A stretch of DNA of 22,578 nt from Sporolactobacillus pectinivorans (GCF_002802965.1 NZ_NXGA01000001.1:2164181-2186758), one strand, 5' to 3'. Numbered from the stretch's first letter, positions 15,011-22,578 are shown. A program made the numbers and translations. The notes: generated from the letters alone by a model not told the origin.

Positions 15011-15118
15011 TTAAAGATATTTGCCCTTCTTAGGCGCAATTTTACCAGTGTTAGGATTAACTTCAGCACAGTTAGGCGCAATCTTCACCCGGTTGGGAGT
15101 AGCTCGCTGTTCGCTCAA
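15011..15118 (-). CDS. Candidate 35-residue peptide with a repeated KIAP motif
   Basis: A 36-codon frame begins at TTG 15118 with AGGGA seven bases upstream, 14 bases after the stop of the nucleotidyltransferase gene on the same strand. It reads MSEQRATPNRV, then KIAPNCAEVNPNTG and KIAPKKGKYL. The two KIAP segments are encoded by near-identical DNA (a TTAGGCGCAAT repeat on the plus strand at 15030-15040 and 15072-15082), so an internal duplication is visible at both levels. The product would be basic, with one cysteine and no membrane segment or signal peptide. I do not recognise the family. An overlapping ATG frame in the same place stops after 17 codons. A real small gene is plausible but not proven. 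Confidence 0.42.
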   Translation of the reverse strand: MSEQRATPNRVKIAPNCAEVNPNTGKIAPKKGKYL

Positions 15119-15132
15119 TGCGCATTCCCTAA

Positions 15133-15717
15133 TCAAATACAGGTTTTGATGCCTTTTATTTGGAGCGATGGCCATTTCTTCTGCCAGTTCTTGTCCTTTA
15201 TCCTTTTTCTGTAGACCGTGAGCCTGTCTTCTGATTTTGCAAAAAATGGCGTCGGTCTGACGATCATATGGATCAGATCTGAAATGCCTTGCGGTACCAT
15301 TAGAATGACCTTATCGCTGGAATTCAATCGCGCACCTATAGCAGTCGCCGTCTCTGGAAATTTAGAAATGGCATCTGTAGTTGATGTGTAGGGCTCTGCA
15401 AGCGGAGTATGGACATGCATCCGTGCCTCATTTTTCACTTCCCAGTTTACCCCAGGCACCCTTTTGAGCAAATCCTGTTGCAGTTTCTGTTCAAAATCAT
15501 AATCAATATGTTGCGGGTCAAAGTAAATGACATCTGCATCATGAACCGGGGTTCTATTGCGAAACCCAGATTGGCAGTCCCAAATTCTGGCGCGCAAAAT
15601 ACCTGCACATATCCAGGAATCAGGGAGGTCGAGTCTTCTGACCTGAGACAACATGAACATCAGTTGTTTATCATTTTCAATGAATGCCTTAATGTCTTCT
15701 GCGGTTTTTAAAAACAA
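15133..15717 (-). CDS. Nucleotidyltransferase-like protein (NTP_transf_6 / DUF925 family)
   Basis: The product is a 194-residue protein of the COG3575-type nucleotidyltransferase-like family, recognised from DSWICAGILRARIWDCQ near residue 33, the acidic VHDADVIYFD (58-67), which would be the metal-binding site, and EVKNEARMH near residue 93. Length is typical. No substrate is known for the family. The start appears to be TTG at 15717; AGGA sits almost against it and AAAGAAG about eleven bases upstream, so initiation is not well defined, and an internal ATG (MFMLSQ) is an alternative. An extended -10 promoter lies about 40 bases upstream. It converges with menC and is followed by the small KIAP ORF. 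Confidence 0.82.
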   Translation of the reverse strand: MFLKTAEDIKAFIENDKQLMFMLSQVRRLDLPDSWICAGILRARIWDCQSGFRNRTPVHDADVIYFDPQHIDYDFEQKLQQDLLKRVPGVNWEVKNEARMHVHTPLAEPYTSTTDAISKFPETATAIGARLNSSDKVILMVPQGISDLIHMIVRPTPFFAKSEDRLTVYRKRIKDKNWQKKWPSLQIKGIKTCI

Positions 15718-15756
15718 TCCTGTTCGGCTTCTTTCAATTCGGAGTATGATAAACGT

Positions 15757-15765
15757 ATTGTAGCA
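15757..15765 (-). promoter_or_regulatory. Extended -10 promoter for the nucleotidyltransferase gene
   Basis: On the minus strand TGC-TACAAT gives an extended -10 element with five of six consensus bases. There is no good -35 at the usual distance, as is common for TGn promoters. Transcription would start about 32 bases before the TTG start codon. Confidence 0.4.
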
Positions 15766-16003
15766 GAAATCGAATCAAACGGATCGTATCACAAAAAATC
15801 AAAAAATTTCAGAGGGCTGTGTGGATTGAATAAACACGATGTTAACATGCTGACCTCAAAAAAACAGACCCATACTTTTAATAAGCGTCGGTTACAGCGT
15901 TTGCCAATGGTGCCACGTTGCTATACTAATATTTGTTGCTGTTTATCTGTCATTTAATCTGCATCCTTGCTGAAAAAAATTATACTTTACCAAGGCATAA
16001 CTT

Positions 16004-16032
16004 TTGATTAAATAATGTTTTCATCATATAAT
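16004..16032 (+). promoter_or_regulatory. Sigma-A promoter of acsA
   Basis: TTGATT (16004-16009) and a perfect TATAAT (16027-16032) are spaced by exactly 17 bases. The start point would be near 16039, about 50 bases before the ATG, inside the cre-like site listed next. Confidence 0.75.
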
Positions 16033-16034
16033 AA

Positions 16035-16048
16035 TGAAAGCGCTTAAT
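16035..16048 (+). promoter_or_regulatory. cre-like site (CcpA) at the acsA start point
   Basis: TGAAAGCGCTTAAT matches the catabolite-responsive element consensus TGWAANCGNTNWCA at all but the last two bases. It covers the predicted transcription start, where bound CcpA would block the promoter. acsA is repressed by CcpA in Bacillus subtilis, so both motif and position fit carbon catabolite repression. Confidence 0.65.
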
Positions 16049-16090
16049 GTGTCAATTTCGTGACAAATTATTCGACTGGAGGTATTTTTT

Positions 16091-17812
16091 ATGCTGGAAC
16101 GTTTGCTCTTACCGGCCGAACACGGAACACATGACCTTGCCAATTTAGAGGATGTGAGAAAATCATTTCAGTGGAAACAGGCTGAAAAGTATTTCAGCTG
16201 GCATGAAACAGGAAAAATGAACGCTGCTTATGAGGCGATAGACCGGCATGCGGAAAATGGCAAAGGAGATCAGAAGGCGCTGTATTATTCAGATCAGACG
16301 AGAGATGAAACGTATACTTTTTCTGAGCTGAAGCGTTTGACCAATCAGGCGGCTAATGTTCTTAGACAAGATGCGGATGTCGGCAAAGGGGACCGGGTTT
16401 TTATCTTTATGCCACGCTCTCCTGAACTCTACATTCTGTTTCTTGGCGTCATAAAAGCAGGCGCGATTGTGGGACCTCTTTTTGAAGCGTTTATGGAGGG
16501 GGCTGTCAGAGACCGTCTCGAAGATAGCGAAGCGAGCGTGCTCTGCACAACGCCGGAGCTGTTAAGCCGTGTGCCTTATAAAGAACTGCCCAGTCTGAAA
16601 CATATTATTCTTGTTGGCGACAAAGCACGGAATGACGGTTATTTTATTGACTATCAGAAGGCGATGGATCGCGCGGATACCCAGTTTCCAATCGCATGGA
16701 TGGATAAAGAGGATGGATTGATTCTGCATTATACTTCGGGATCTACAGGGAAACCTAAAGGGGTGCTGTACGTTCACTATGCGATGGTTCAGCACGCACA
16801 GACAGGACGATGGGTCCTTGATCTGAAAAAAGATGACATCTATTGGTGTACCGCTGATCCCGGGTGGGTGACAGGTACGTCCTATGGAATTTTCGCACCA
16901 TGGCTAAACGGGGCTGCCAATGTCGTTCGTGGAGGACGCTTCAGCCCGCAGGACTGGTATGAAACTATTGAAAAATATCAGATAACCGTCTGGTACAGTG
17001 CGCCGACGGCCTTCCGGATGCTGATGGGTGCAGGAGATGCTTTGGCAGCCAAACATGACCTGTCCAGCCTGAGGCATGTGTTAAGTGTCGGAGAGCCGCT
17101 GAATCCGGAGGTCGTGAAGTGGGGGTGGGAAGTCTACCATAAAAGGATTCATGACACGTGGTGGATGACGGAAACAGGTGCACACATGATCTGCAATGTG
17201 CCGTCAATGACGATTAAGGCCGGTTCCATGGGAAAGCCGATTCCCGGCATCATGGCGGCGATTGTCGATGATTCCGGCAATGAGGTTCCGCCTAATACGA
17301 TGGGAAACTTGGCGATCAAAAAGGGTTGGCCCTCAATGATGCGCGCAATCTGGAATAATCCGGAAAAATATGATTCTTATTTTACTTCGAACGGCTGGTA
17401 TGTATCCGGAGATTCCGCTTATATGGATGAGGATGGCTATTTCTGGTTCCAGGGCCGGGTGGATGATGTGATCATGACTAGCGGTGAGCGGATCGGACCT
17501 TTTGAAGTCGAAAGTAAACTGGTGGAGCATCCCGCAGTATCGGAAGCCGGCGTGATCGGCATACCCGACCCCATTCGCGGAGAGATTATCAAAGCTTTTA
17601 TCTCATTAAGAGAAGGATTTGAAGCAACGGAGAAACTGAAAACTGAAATCTATCATTTTGTGAAAAACGGCCTCGCCGCGCATGCGGCTCCAAGACAGAT
17701 TGATTTTCTCGATAAACTTCCGAAAACGCGCAGCGGCAAGATCATGCGCCGTGTACTGAAGGCATGGGAACTGAATCTTCCAACGGGGGATCTGTCAACA
17801 ATGGAAGACTGA
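16091..17812 (+). CDS. acsA: Acetyl-CoA synthetase AcsA
   Basis: The product is a 573-residue AMP-forming acetate-CoA ligase. The P-loop YTSGSTGKPKG is near residue 214, followed by DIYWCTADPGWVTGTSYG and the acetate/CoA-region motif TWWMTETGAHM. The C-terminal domain has GRVDDVIMTSGERIGPFEVE and RSGKIMRRVLKAW with catalytic Lys550. In Bacillus subtilis the equivalent lysine (549) is acetylated by AcuA to switch the enzyme off; whether that happens here is unknown, as no acuABC genes adjoin. The start is firm: TGGAGGT seven bases before ATG. It is a single-gene unit with promoter, cre-like site and terminator. It lies just past the men genes but is not MenE: the N-terminus and length follow AcsA. 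Confidence 0.93.
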   Translation: MLERLLLPAEHGTHDLANLEDVRKSFQWKQAEKYFSWHETGKMNAAYEAIDRHAENGKGDQKALYYSDQTRDETYTFSELKRLTNQAANVLRQDADVGKGDRVFIFMPRSPELYILFLGVIKAGAIVGPLFEAFMEGAVRDRLEDSEASVLCTTPELLSRVPYKELPSLKHIILVGDKARNDGYFIDYQKAMDRADTQFPIAWMDKEDGLILHYTSGSTGKPKGVLYVHYAMVQHAQTGRWVLDLKKDDIYWCTADPGWVTGTSYGIFAPWLNGAANVVRGGRFSPQDWYETIEKYQITVWYSAPTAFRMLMGAGDALAAKHDLSSLRHVLSVGEPLNPEVVKWGWEVYHKRIHDTWWMTETGAHMICNVPSMTIKAGSMGKPIPGIMAAIVDDSGNEVPPNTMGNLAIKKGWPSMMRAIWNNPEKYDSYFTSNGWYVSGDSAYMDEDGYFWFQGRVDDVIMTSGERIGPFEVESKLVEHPAVSEAGVIGIPDPIRGEIIKAFISLREGFEATEKLKTEIYHFVKNGLAAHAAPRQIDFLDKLPKTRSGKIMRRVLKAWELNLPTGDLSTMED

Positions 17813-17825
17813 TCGACAATACAGG

Positions 17826-17858
17826 GCGCACGGGCTTTGATAGCCTCTGCGTCTTTTT
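17826..17858 (+). terminator. Rho-independent terminator of acsA
   Basis: An imperfect 11-bp stem, GCGCACGGGCT and AGCCTCTGCGT around a TTGAT loop, with one mismatch and two G-T pairs, is followed by CTTTTT. It begins 14 bases after the acsA stop. Confidence 0.7.
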
Positions 17859-18148
17859 GGTGCAGCCGTCCGTTAAAAGCCTGCTTATTGTTCTATGAAG
17901 AAGATGTGCTTTGGGAAGAGAATTCAGTTATTTCGATGCAGCAGGCGTATAAGCCCTGAAGATCTCTCCGGAGGAGACAGAAAATAGAAAGTTATTATCA
18001 CTTGAAGTATTTTTGAGTTAAATTAAAAACAATGAATGATCCTACACCGAACAGAACAAACTCAATCATAGTATAATTAAATCGCTAATCCAGAGAGAAC
18101 AGAAAACGAATTTACGATCAAAAATTAATTTGTGAGGGAGATTGACAT
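17859..18148 (+). other. Intergenic region upstream of yyaL
   Basis: About 290 bases after the acsA terminator hold no convincing gene. A fragment ending SMQQAYKP (stop near 17958) looks protein-like but has no start and runs back into the terminator. TATAAT at 18072-18077 may be the -10 of the yyaL promoter, though no good -35 is seen. The last bases hold the yyaL site GAGGGAG. Confidence 0.4.
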
Positions 18149-20228
18149 ATGGCTAAAAAATATAACTATACAAATGAACTGATTCATTCGAAATCCCCAT
18201 ACCTCCTGCAGCACGCCCATAACCCTGTAAATTGGATGGAGTGGAGTCATAAAGCATTTAGGAGGGCGCAGGAGGAAGGAAAACCGGTACTCGTCAGCAT
18301 CGGTTATTCGTAGAGTGTGACTGTCGAGCTGCCATTGGTGTCACGTCATGGCTCATGAATCATTCGAAGATGAGGAAACGGCTGAAATTCTGAACAGCAA
18401 TTATGTCTCGATCAAAGTTGACCGTGAAGAACGTCCGGATATTGACGCGGTTTACATGAAGGTCTGTCAGGCACTGACGGGACAGGGCGGCTGGCCGCTC
18501 AACGTTTTTCTCACTCCGGATCAGAAGCCTTTTTATGCGGGTACCTATTTTCCAAAAGACAGCGTCTATGGCCGTCCGGCATTCAAGGATGTGCTTCTGG
18601 AACTGAAGAGCAGGTATGATCAGACTCCGGATAAAATCGCCAAAATTGGTACCCAAATTGTACAGGCTTTGTCAGAGCAAACAAAAAGCCGCAGTAAACT
18701 GACAGAAAAGGTGCTTGATCAAGCGTTCAATGCTTTTTCAGAAAGTCTTGATCCGGAGTTTGGCGGATTCGGCCAAGCGCCAAAGTTTCCCGCACCGCAT
18801 CAGTTGATGTTTTTACTGCGCTATGCCCGCTGGAACAAAAATGATCAGGCGTTGGACATGGTGAAGAAGACTTTGGACGGCTTGGCTGCGGGCGGTATCC
18901 ATGATCAGATCGGCGGTGGTTTCGCCCGTTATTCGACCGATGAGAAATGGCTGATTCCGCATTTTGAAAAAATGCTCTATGATCAGGCGATGCTGGCAAT
19001 CATCTATACAGAAGCCGGTCAAGTTACTGGTGATTCCGCTTATGAAGAAGTGGTGGAAGATATTTTTTCCTACTGTGAACGAGAGCTACTTAGCTCGAAT
19101 GGCGGTTTCTATTGTTCTCAGGATGCCGACTCGGAAGGCGTAGAAGGCAAATGTTATACTTGGCGGCCGGAAGAGATTTTATCGGTTCTGGGTGAGGATG
19201 AAGGCAGACTCTTTTGCATGGCTTACCATATTACTTCTGAAGGCAATTTTGAAGGTAAAAATGTTCCAAATTTGATTGGAACCAATCTGGAGAAACTTGC
19301 AGAGAAATGGCGTGTCTCCACTCAGGGGATCCTCGAAAGATTAAAGAGGTCCCGGGAAAAATTGCTTATAGTCCGAAATAGACGAATCCAGCCGGCGAAA
19401 GACGACAAAATCCTGACTTCCTGGAATGCGTTGATCATTATCGCGCTTGCCAAGGCGGGAAAATCATTACATAAAGAAAATTATGTTAACTTATCGATGG
19501 CTGCATTTCACTTTATAAAAGAATATCTGACTCAAAATGGAAAATTAATGGCACGTTTCCGTGATGATGAAACGCGTTATCAAGGCTATCTGGATGATTA
19601 TGCATTTTTAATGCTGGCCTGTGAAGCCTTGTATGAAGCGACTCTTGATATTCAGTATTTGACGGAAATGAGAGGTTTGGGGGATGAGATGGTCCGGCAA
19701 TTCTGGGATCCGGAAAATGGCGGATTCTTCCTTCAAAATAATGAGACGGCCAGGCTAATCTTCCCAACTAAGGAAGCGTACGACAGTGCGATTCCTTCCG
19801 GCAATAGTGCTGCTGCTTATGCCATGCTGCGGCTTTCCGAATGGACGGGTGAAAACCAATATGCGGCCTATGCTGACAGAATTTTTTCGGCTTTTTCCGA
19901 TGAAGTTTTGTCTTATCCGAGTGGCTACACATTCATGCTGTCCGCTTTCCACTATCAAATTTCCGGTCCGCGGGAACTGATCGCACTCCAGGGAGAGAAA
20001 GGGGAAAAAGTCGAGAAAAGCATCCGGGAGCTGAACTGCCTCTTTCTGCCTGAGTTTACTGTATTTGCGGGGGATCGAACCGCTCTTGCAAACATCAATA
20101 AAAATGTAGGTATCTATTCACCAATCGGCGGCAGGAGTACATATTTCTTATGTGAACAATTTGTCTGCCATCTGCCGGTGACGGAGATCAAAAAATTGAA
20201 GAAGCAGCTGTTCAATATGGAATCTTAA
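18149..20228 (+). pseudogene. yyaL: YyaL-type thioredoxin-domain protein, broken by a 16-bp insertion
   Basis: The gene starts at ATG 18149 behind GAGGGAG and encodes the family N-terminus ([20 protein letters not shown], then [10 protein letters not shown]). The frame ends at TAG 18311-18313. The homologous sequence resumes in another frame with SCHWCHVMAHESFED at 18327 and runs intact to 20228. Between SIGYS and CHWC the family normally has one residue; here 16 extra bases are present, introducing TAG in the first frame and TGA in the second. The downstream piece could start only at ATG 18348, giving 626 residues that lack the CHWC pair. The family has an N-terminal thioredoxin-like domain (DUF255/DsbH type) and a C-terminal alpha-hairpin barrel like N-acylglucosamine epimerases; its role is not firmly known. 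The rest of the frame is undamaged, so the break is recent or a sequence error. Confidence 0.85.
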
Positions 20229-20293
20229 ACCTAATTTAACAAAGTTGTGTTACTATTAGAGCATTGAGAAAATCCATGACCGGGGGAGAAATA

Positions 20294-20935
20294 ATGGAAT
20301 TCAAAACAGTGCTTTTTGATTTTGACGGGACAGTGGCTAATACATTGCCTCTGTGCATACATGGCTTTCAGGCTGTTTTCAAGAAGTATGATGATCGTTC
20401 GATTGACCCTGAAGGAGTTGTGGCCATGTTCGGCCCGTCGGATGACGGTATGATTATTAAAAATTTTCACCACAAAGAGAATATCGCAAAAGCAATTGAG
20501 CTTTATTATCAAATCTATGAAAATGAGCATCAGGATTTTGTAGCGCGTAATTCCGATATACTCAATCTCTTGAATGAATTGAGAAACCGGGAAATAAATG
20601 TCGGCGTCATCACGGGCAAGAGCCGTCGGGCTTATCAGATATCTGAAAAAGCGCTGGGTTTCAAGGGCTTATTCGAGAGTGTGGTCACAGGAGATGATGT
20701 CGCGATTCCGAAACCGGATCCGAGCGGTATACTCCAGACCTTAAGCAAATTTGATGCTTCAAAGGAAACTTCCATTTATATTGGGGACAGCAATTCGGAC
20801 ATTCTTGCCGGCAAGGCCGCTGGAATTCATACTGCAGCGGTTCAGTGGCTGCCTGTGACTCAATCCAGTTCTTATCCGTCAAATCCTGATTTTTACTGGA
20901 CTAAAGTAGACGATTTCATGCGGCTGTTGGACTAA
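20294..20935 (+). CDS. HAD-superfamily phosphatase (phosphoglycolate phosphatase-like)
   Basis: The product is 213 residues from ATG 20294, chosen because GGGGGAGA lies about five bases upstream; the frame extends to 20264 without a better site. All four HAD motifs are visible: LFDFDGTVANT (nucleophile Asp9 and Asp11), VITGKSR, IPKPDP with the lysine, and YIGDSNSDILAG. A helical cap domain lies between the first two motifs (about residues 15-85), placing it with the Gph/PpaX type. Small phosphorylated metabolites such as phosphoglycolate or pyrophosphate are the usual substrates; the exact one cannot be told. It follows yyaL by 65 bases on the same strand and may share its transcript. Confidence 0.85.
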   Translation: MEFKTVLFDFDGTVANTLPLCIHGFQAVFKKYDDRSIDPEGVVAMFGPSDDGMIIKNFHHKENIAKAIELYYQIYENEHQDFVARNSDILNLLNELRNREINVGVITGKSRRAYQISEKALGFKGLFESVVTGDDVAIPKPDPSGILQTLSKFDASKETSIYIGDSNSDILAGKAAGIHTAAVQWLPVTQSSSYPSNPDFYWTKVDDFMRLLD

Positions 20936-20976
20936 AAAATGATTGCCTGCAACACATCAGTTAACACGGGAAATCT

Positions 20977-21123
20977 TTATTCCGGAATCTCGTCCGGATC
21001 AAAGTGATTAAAATCCACATGAATGAATTGATCAATACAATTTATCTGCAGAGCATGCCGGCCATTGACGAGCAATGTCGGAACGCCCTGCGTTTTTGCG
21101 TACAATTTTATTATAGCGAACAT
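20977..21123 (-). CDS. Candidate 48-residue protein, family not recognised
   Basis: A minus-strand frame from ATG 21123 reads MFAIIKLYAKTQGVPTLLVN, then GRHALQINCIDQFIHVDF and an acidic end DPDEIPE. Composition is ordinary for a soluble protein and the frame fills most of the gap between two genes. Against it, there is no clear ribosome binding site and the start codon sits inside the LexA-like box of the helicase promoter. It may be a real small gene, or the C-terminal remnant of a longer one. It would be convergent with the HAD gene. Confidence 0.45.
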   Translation of the reverse strand: MFAIIKLYAKTQGVPTLLVNGRHALQINCIDQFIHVDFNHFDPDEIPE

Positions 21124-21130
21124 TCATTCG
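21117..21130. promoter_or_regulatory. LexA (DinR) box-like sequence at the helicase promoter
   Basis: CGAACATTCATTCG matches the Bacillus SOS consensus CGAAC-N4-GTTCG at nine of the ten fixed positions (one A for G). It lies six bases upstream of the -10 hexamer, where a bound repressor would block polymerase. The downstream gene is a DNA-repair-type helicase, which fits, but the single mismatch leaves real doubt. Confidence 0.45.
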
Positions 21131-21133
21131 ATA

Positions 21134-21142
21134 TGCTATAAT
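21134..21142 (+). promoter_or_regulatory. Extended -10 promoter of the helicase gene
   Basis: TGC-TATAAT is a perfect extended -10 element; the -35 region is poor. Transcription would start near 21149, giving a leader of about 64 bases that contains the palindrome at 21156-21176. Confidence 0.6.
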
Positions 21143-21155
21143 TGTCGCAAGAGAA

Positions 21156-21176
21156 AAAGACAGTGTCACTGTCTTT
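21156..21176. promoter_or_regulatory. Perfect 10-bp palindrome just downstream of the helicase promoter
   Basis: The arms AAAGACAGTG and CACTGTCTTT flank a single central T. A one-base centre is poor for an RNA hairpin but ideal for a dimeric DNA-binding protein. From about +8 to +28 it would act as a repressor roadblock. I do not recognise the regulator. Confidence 0.5.
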
Positions 21177-21212
21177 ACGGTAGACGAAAATTAAAGGAGC
21201 TGGAAGGTCCAT

Positions 21213-22578
21213 ATGAAAGTACGGCAGTCCATGGATGACCTCCTGAATGAGCTGAAAAAAGATCCGAACATTGTTAACTGGCACACTGTTGCCGAAAAGG
21301 AAGCGGTCACCGCCCCCTTTCCGAAGCAACTGGATGAGCGAATTCGCAAAGCTTTGATCAGCCGGGGCATAGATTCGTTGTATGCCCATCAGGCGGACGC
21401 CTTTGATGCGGCTATGGCAGGCAAAGATATTGTACTCGTGACGCCGACTGCTTCCGGAAAGACGCTTTGCTATAATCTCCCCGTTCTGCAGACTATTCTT
21501 GCTGATCCGGCGTCCCGCGCGCTTTACTTTTTTCCGACTAAGGCGCTGGCACAGGATCAGAAGAATGAGATGGAGGAACTGATTGACGAAATCGGCGCTC
21601 CGCTTAAAAGTTATACGTATGATGGTGATACGTCGGGAACGATCAGGCAAACGATACGCCGTGCCGGGCAGATTGTCATGACCAACCCGGACATGCTCCA
21701 TTCATCGATCCTGCCTCACCATACAAAATGGGTGTCTCTCTTTGAAAATCTTAAATTTATTGTGATCGATGAACTTCATGTCTATCGCGGCGTTTTCGGG
21801 AGCCATGTGGGCAATGTTATCCGCCGCCTAGAGCGGATTTGCAGCTATTACGGCAGCCATCCGCAGTTTATCTGCACATCGGCAACAATCAGCAATCCGC
21901 GGGAGCATGCTGAAGCGCTTACTGGACGTGTAATGACACTGATTGACCGTAATGGAGCACCAAGCGTACGCAAGCATTTCCTGTTTTACAATCCGCCCGT
22001 CGTCAATAAACAGCTTAATGTGCGCGAGGATGAAATGCTTGCGGTTAAAAATATTGCTGCCCGTTTTCTTAAAAGTGGCATCCAGACCATTGTTTTCGCC
22101 CGGAGTAAATTGAAGGTGGAACTGCTTGTCAGCCATCTTCAGGAAATTAACAGCGGGCGTGAAGAGCGGGCGAAAATTTGTGCCTATCGCGGCGGCTATC
22201 TTCCCATTGAAAGAAGAAGGATTGAGCGGGGACTGAGGAACGGCGAAATCATGGGTGTTGTCAGCACGAACGCGCTTGAACTGGGTGTTGACATCGGCCA
22301 GCTGCGCGTCTGTATTATGACCGGCTATCCCGGCAACATGGCCAGCGTCTGGCAGCAGGCGGGGCGTGCAGGCAGACGCACGGGTGACGCGATTATTATC
22401 ATGGTTGCCTCTTCCAATCCGCTTGACCAGTATATGGCCGGGCACCCGGACTACTTTTTCTCACGAAAACCTGAAGAAGTCCGTGTTAATCCGGATAATC
22501 TGATGATATTAATGGACCACATCAAGTGTTCAGCTTATGAATTACCCTTTCCGAAGGGCGAAATATTTGGCGGGCAGC
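21213..22578 (+). CDS. DExH-box helicase of the MrfA/YprA type (3' truncated)
   Basis: The frame is open from ATG 21213 to the window end, 455 codons of a protein expected to be around 750 residues. The start follows AAAGGAG and GGAAGG, the latter five bases upstream. Helicase motifs in order: YAHQADAF (Q-motif-like, about 57), TPTASGKT (77-84), TNPDMLH, DELH (186-189), CTSATIS (about 222), STNALELGVDIG and QQAGRAGR (about 381-388). This arrangement, with the N-terminal extension and the GYPG spacing before motif VI, matches Bacillus YprA/MrfA, an ATP-dependent helicase that works with the exonuclease MrfB in repair of mitomycin-type damage. The C-terminal DUF1998 zinc-binding region and any mrfB lie beyond the window. 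The promoter carries a LexA-like box and a palindrome. Confidence 0.88.
   Translation, partial: MKVRQSMDDLLNELKKDPNIVNWHTVAEKEAVTAPFPKQLDERIRKALISRGIDSLYAHQADAFDAAMAGKDIVLVTPTASGKTLCYNLPVLQTILADPASRALYFFPTKALAQDQKNEMEELIDEIGAPLKSYTYDGDTSGTIRQTIRRAGQIVMTNPDMLHSSILPHHTKWVSLFENLKFIVIDELHVYRGVFGSHVGNVIRRLERICSYYGSHPQFICTSATISNPREHAEALTGRVMTLIDRNGAPSVRKHFLFYNPPVVNKQLNVREDEMLAVKNIAARFLKSGIQTIVFARSKLKVELLVSHLQEINSGREERAKICAYRGGYLPIERRRIERGLRNGEIMGVVSTNALELGVDIGQLRVCIMTGYPGNMASVWQQAGRAGRRTGDAIIIMVASSNPLDQYMAGHPDYFFSRKPEEVRVNPDNLMILMDHIKCSAYELPFPKGEIFGGQ

Larger units (their letters stand above)
15718..16090. other. Divergent promoter region between nucleotidyltransferase and acsA
   Basis: This 373-base AT-rich stretch holds the putative promoters of both flanking genes. 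Between them, about 15766-16003, I see no coding frame, strong hairpin or recognised site. Confidence 0.6.

Noticed and set aside
15030..15082. Direct repeat TTAGGCGCAAT as a regulator site or start of a repeat array
   Set aside because: Only two copies occur and both fall in the same frame of the small minus-strand ORF, where they encode the repeated KIAP segment.
16091..17812. The acyl-CoA synthetase as the missing MenE
   Set aside because: Length, N-terminus, the PGWVTGTSYG motif and the cre-controlled promoter match AcsA, not o-succinylbenzoate-CoA ligase.
17872..17958. A protein-like fragment downstream of acsA ending SMQQAYKP
   Set aside because: No start codon with a ribosome binding site, and it runs back into the acsA terminator. 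At most an old gene tail.
18311..18320. Stop-codon readthrough or selenocysteine at the yyaL break
   Set aside because: The break also changes frame, contains a stop in each frame, and adds 16 bases absent from the family. A simple recoding event cannot restore the protein, and no selenocysteine element is evident.

Overview
The window comes from a low-to-moderate G+C Firmicute, most likely a member of the Bacillales. The signs are Bacillus-type ribosome binding sites, a menaquinone gene run menF-menD-menH-menC, an acsA gene with a sigma-A promoter and a cre-like site, and proteins resembling Bacillus YetF, YyaL, HpaB/YoaI and the YprA/MrfA helicase. A sporolactobacillus-like organism is possible, but that is only an impression. 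It reads as ordinary chromosome with some gene decay. I see no phage, CRISPR array, rRNA, tRNA or defence island.

Layout. 1-3010: two overlapping genes for a heterodimeric ABC exporter; the first is cut by the window edge. 3030-3758 (-): a DUF421/YetF-like membrane protein. About 3870-4520: an IS200/IS605-type element with hairpin ends and a transposase broken by two stop codons. 4516-5955 (-): an HpaB-type flavin monooxygenase, with the element abutting its stop codon. 6413-8404: an OatA-like membrane acyltransferase with an extracellular SGNH domain. 8447-9127 (-): a DUF1361 membrane protein. 9128-9725: a mostly gene-free stretch with two apparent small-gene relics and the men promoter. 9726-14936: menF, menD, menH and menC, a tight operon with no menB or menE between menH and menC. 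15011-15717 (-): a nucleotidyltransferase-like protein followed by a candidate 35-residue peptide gene. 16004-17858: acsA with promoter, cre-like site and terminator. 18149-20228: yyaL, broken by a 16-bp insertion just before its CHWC motif. 20294-20935: a HAD phosphatase. 20977-21123 (-): a candidate 48-residue ORF. 21117-22578: a promoter region with a LexA-box-like sequence and a strong palindrome, driving an MrfA/YprA-type DExH helicase that runs off the window.

How the genes work together. menF-D-H-C would take chorismate through isochorismate, SEPHCHC and SHCHC to o-succinylbenzoate. The CoA ligase MenE and naphthoate synthase MenB needed to finish the ring must lie elsewhere or be missing. 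AcsA activates acetate and is probably shut down on good carbon sources by CcpA. The ABC pair has complementary degenerate motifs, so one ATP site should be fully active and the other defective. The other genes are single-function neighbours with no evident shared pathway.

I did not find a convincing new multi-gene system. The items most worth checking are the LexA-like box and palindrome at the helicase promoter, the yyaL insertion, the peptide with a repeated KIAP motif, and the translation-control hairpin of the IS200 relic.
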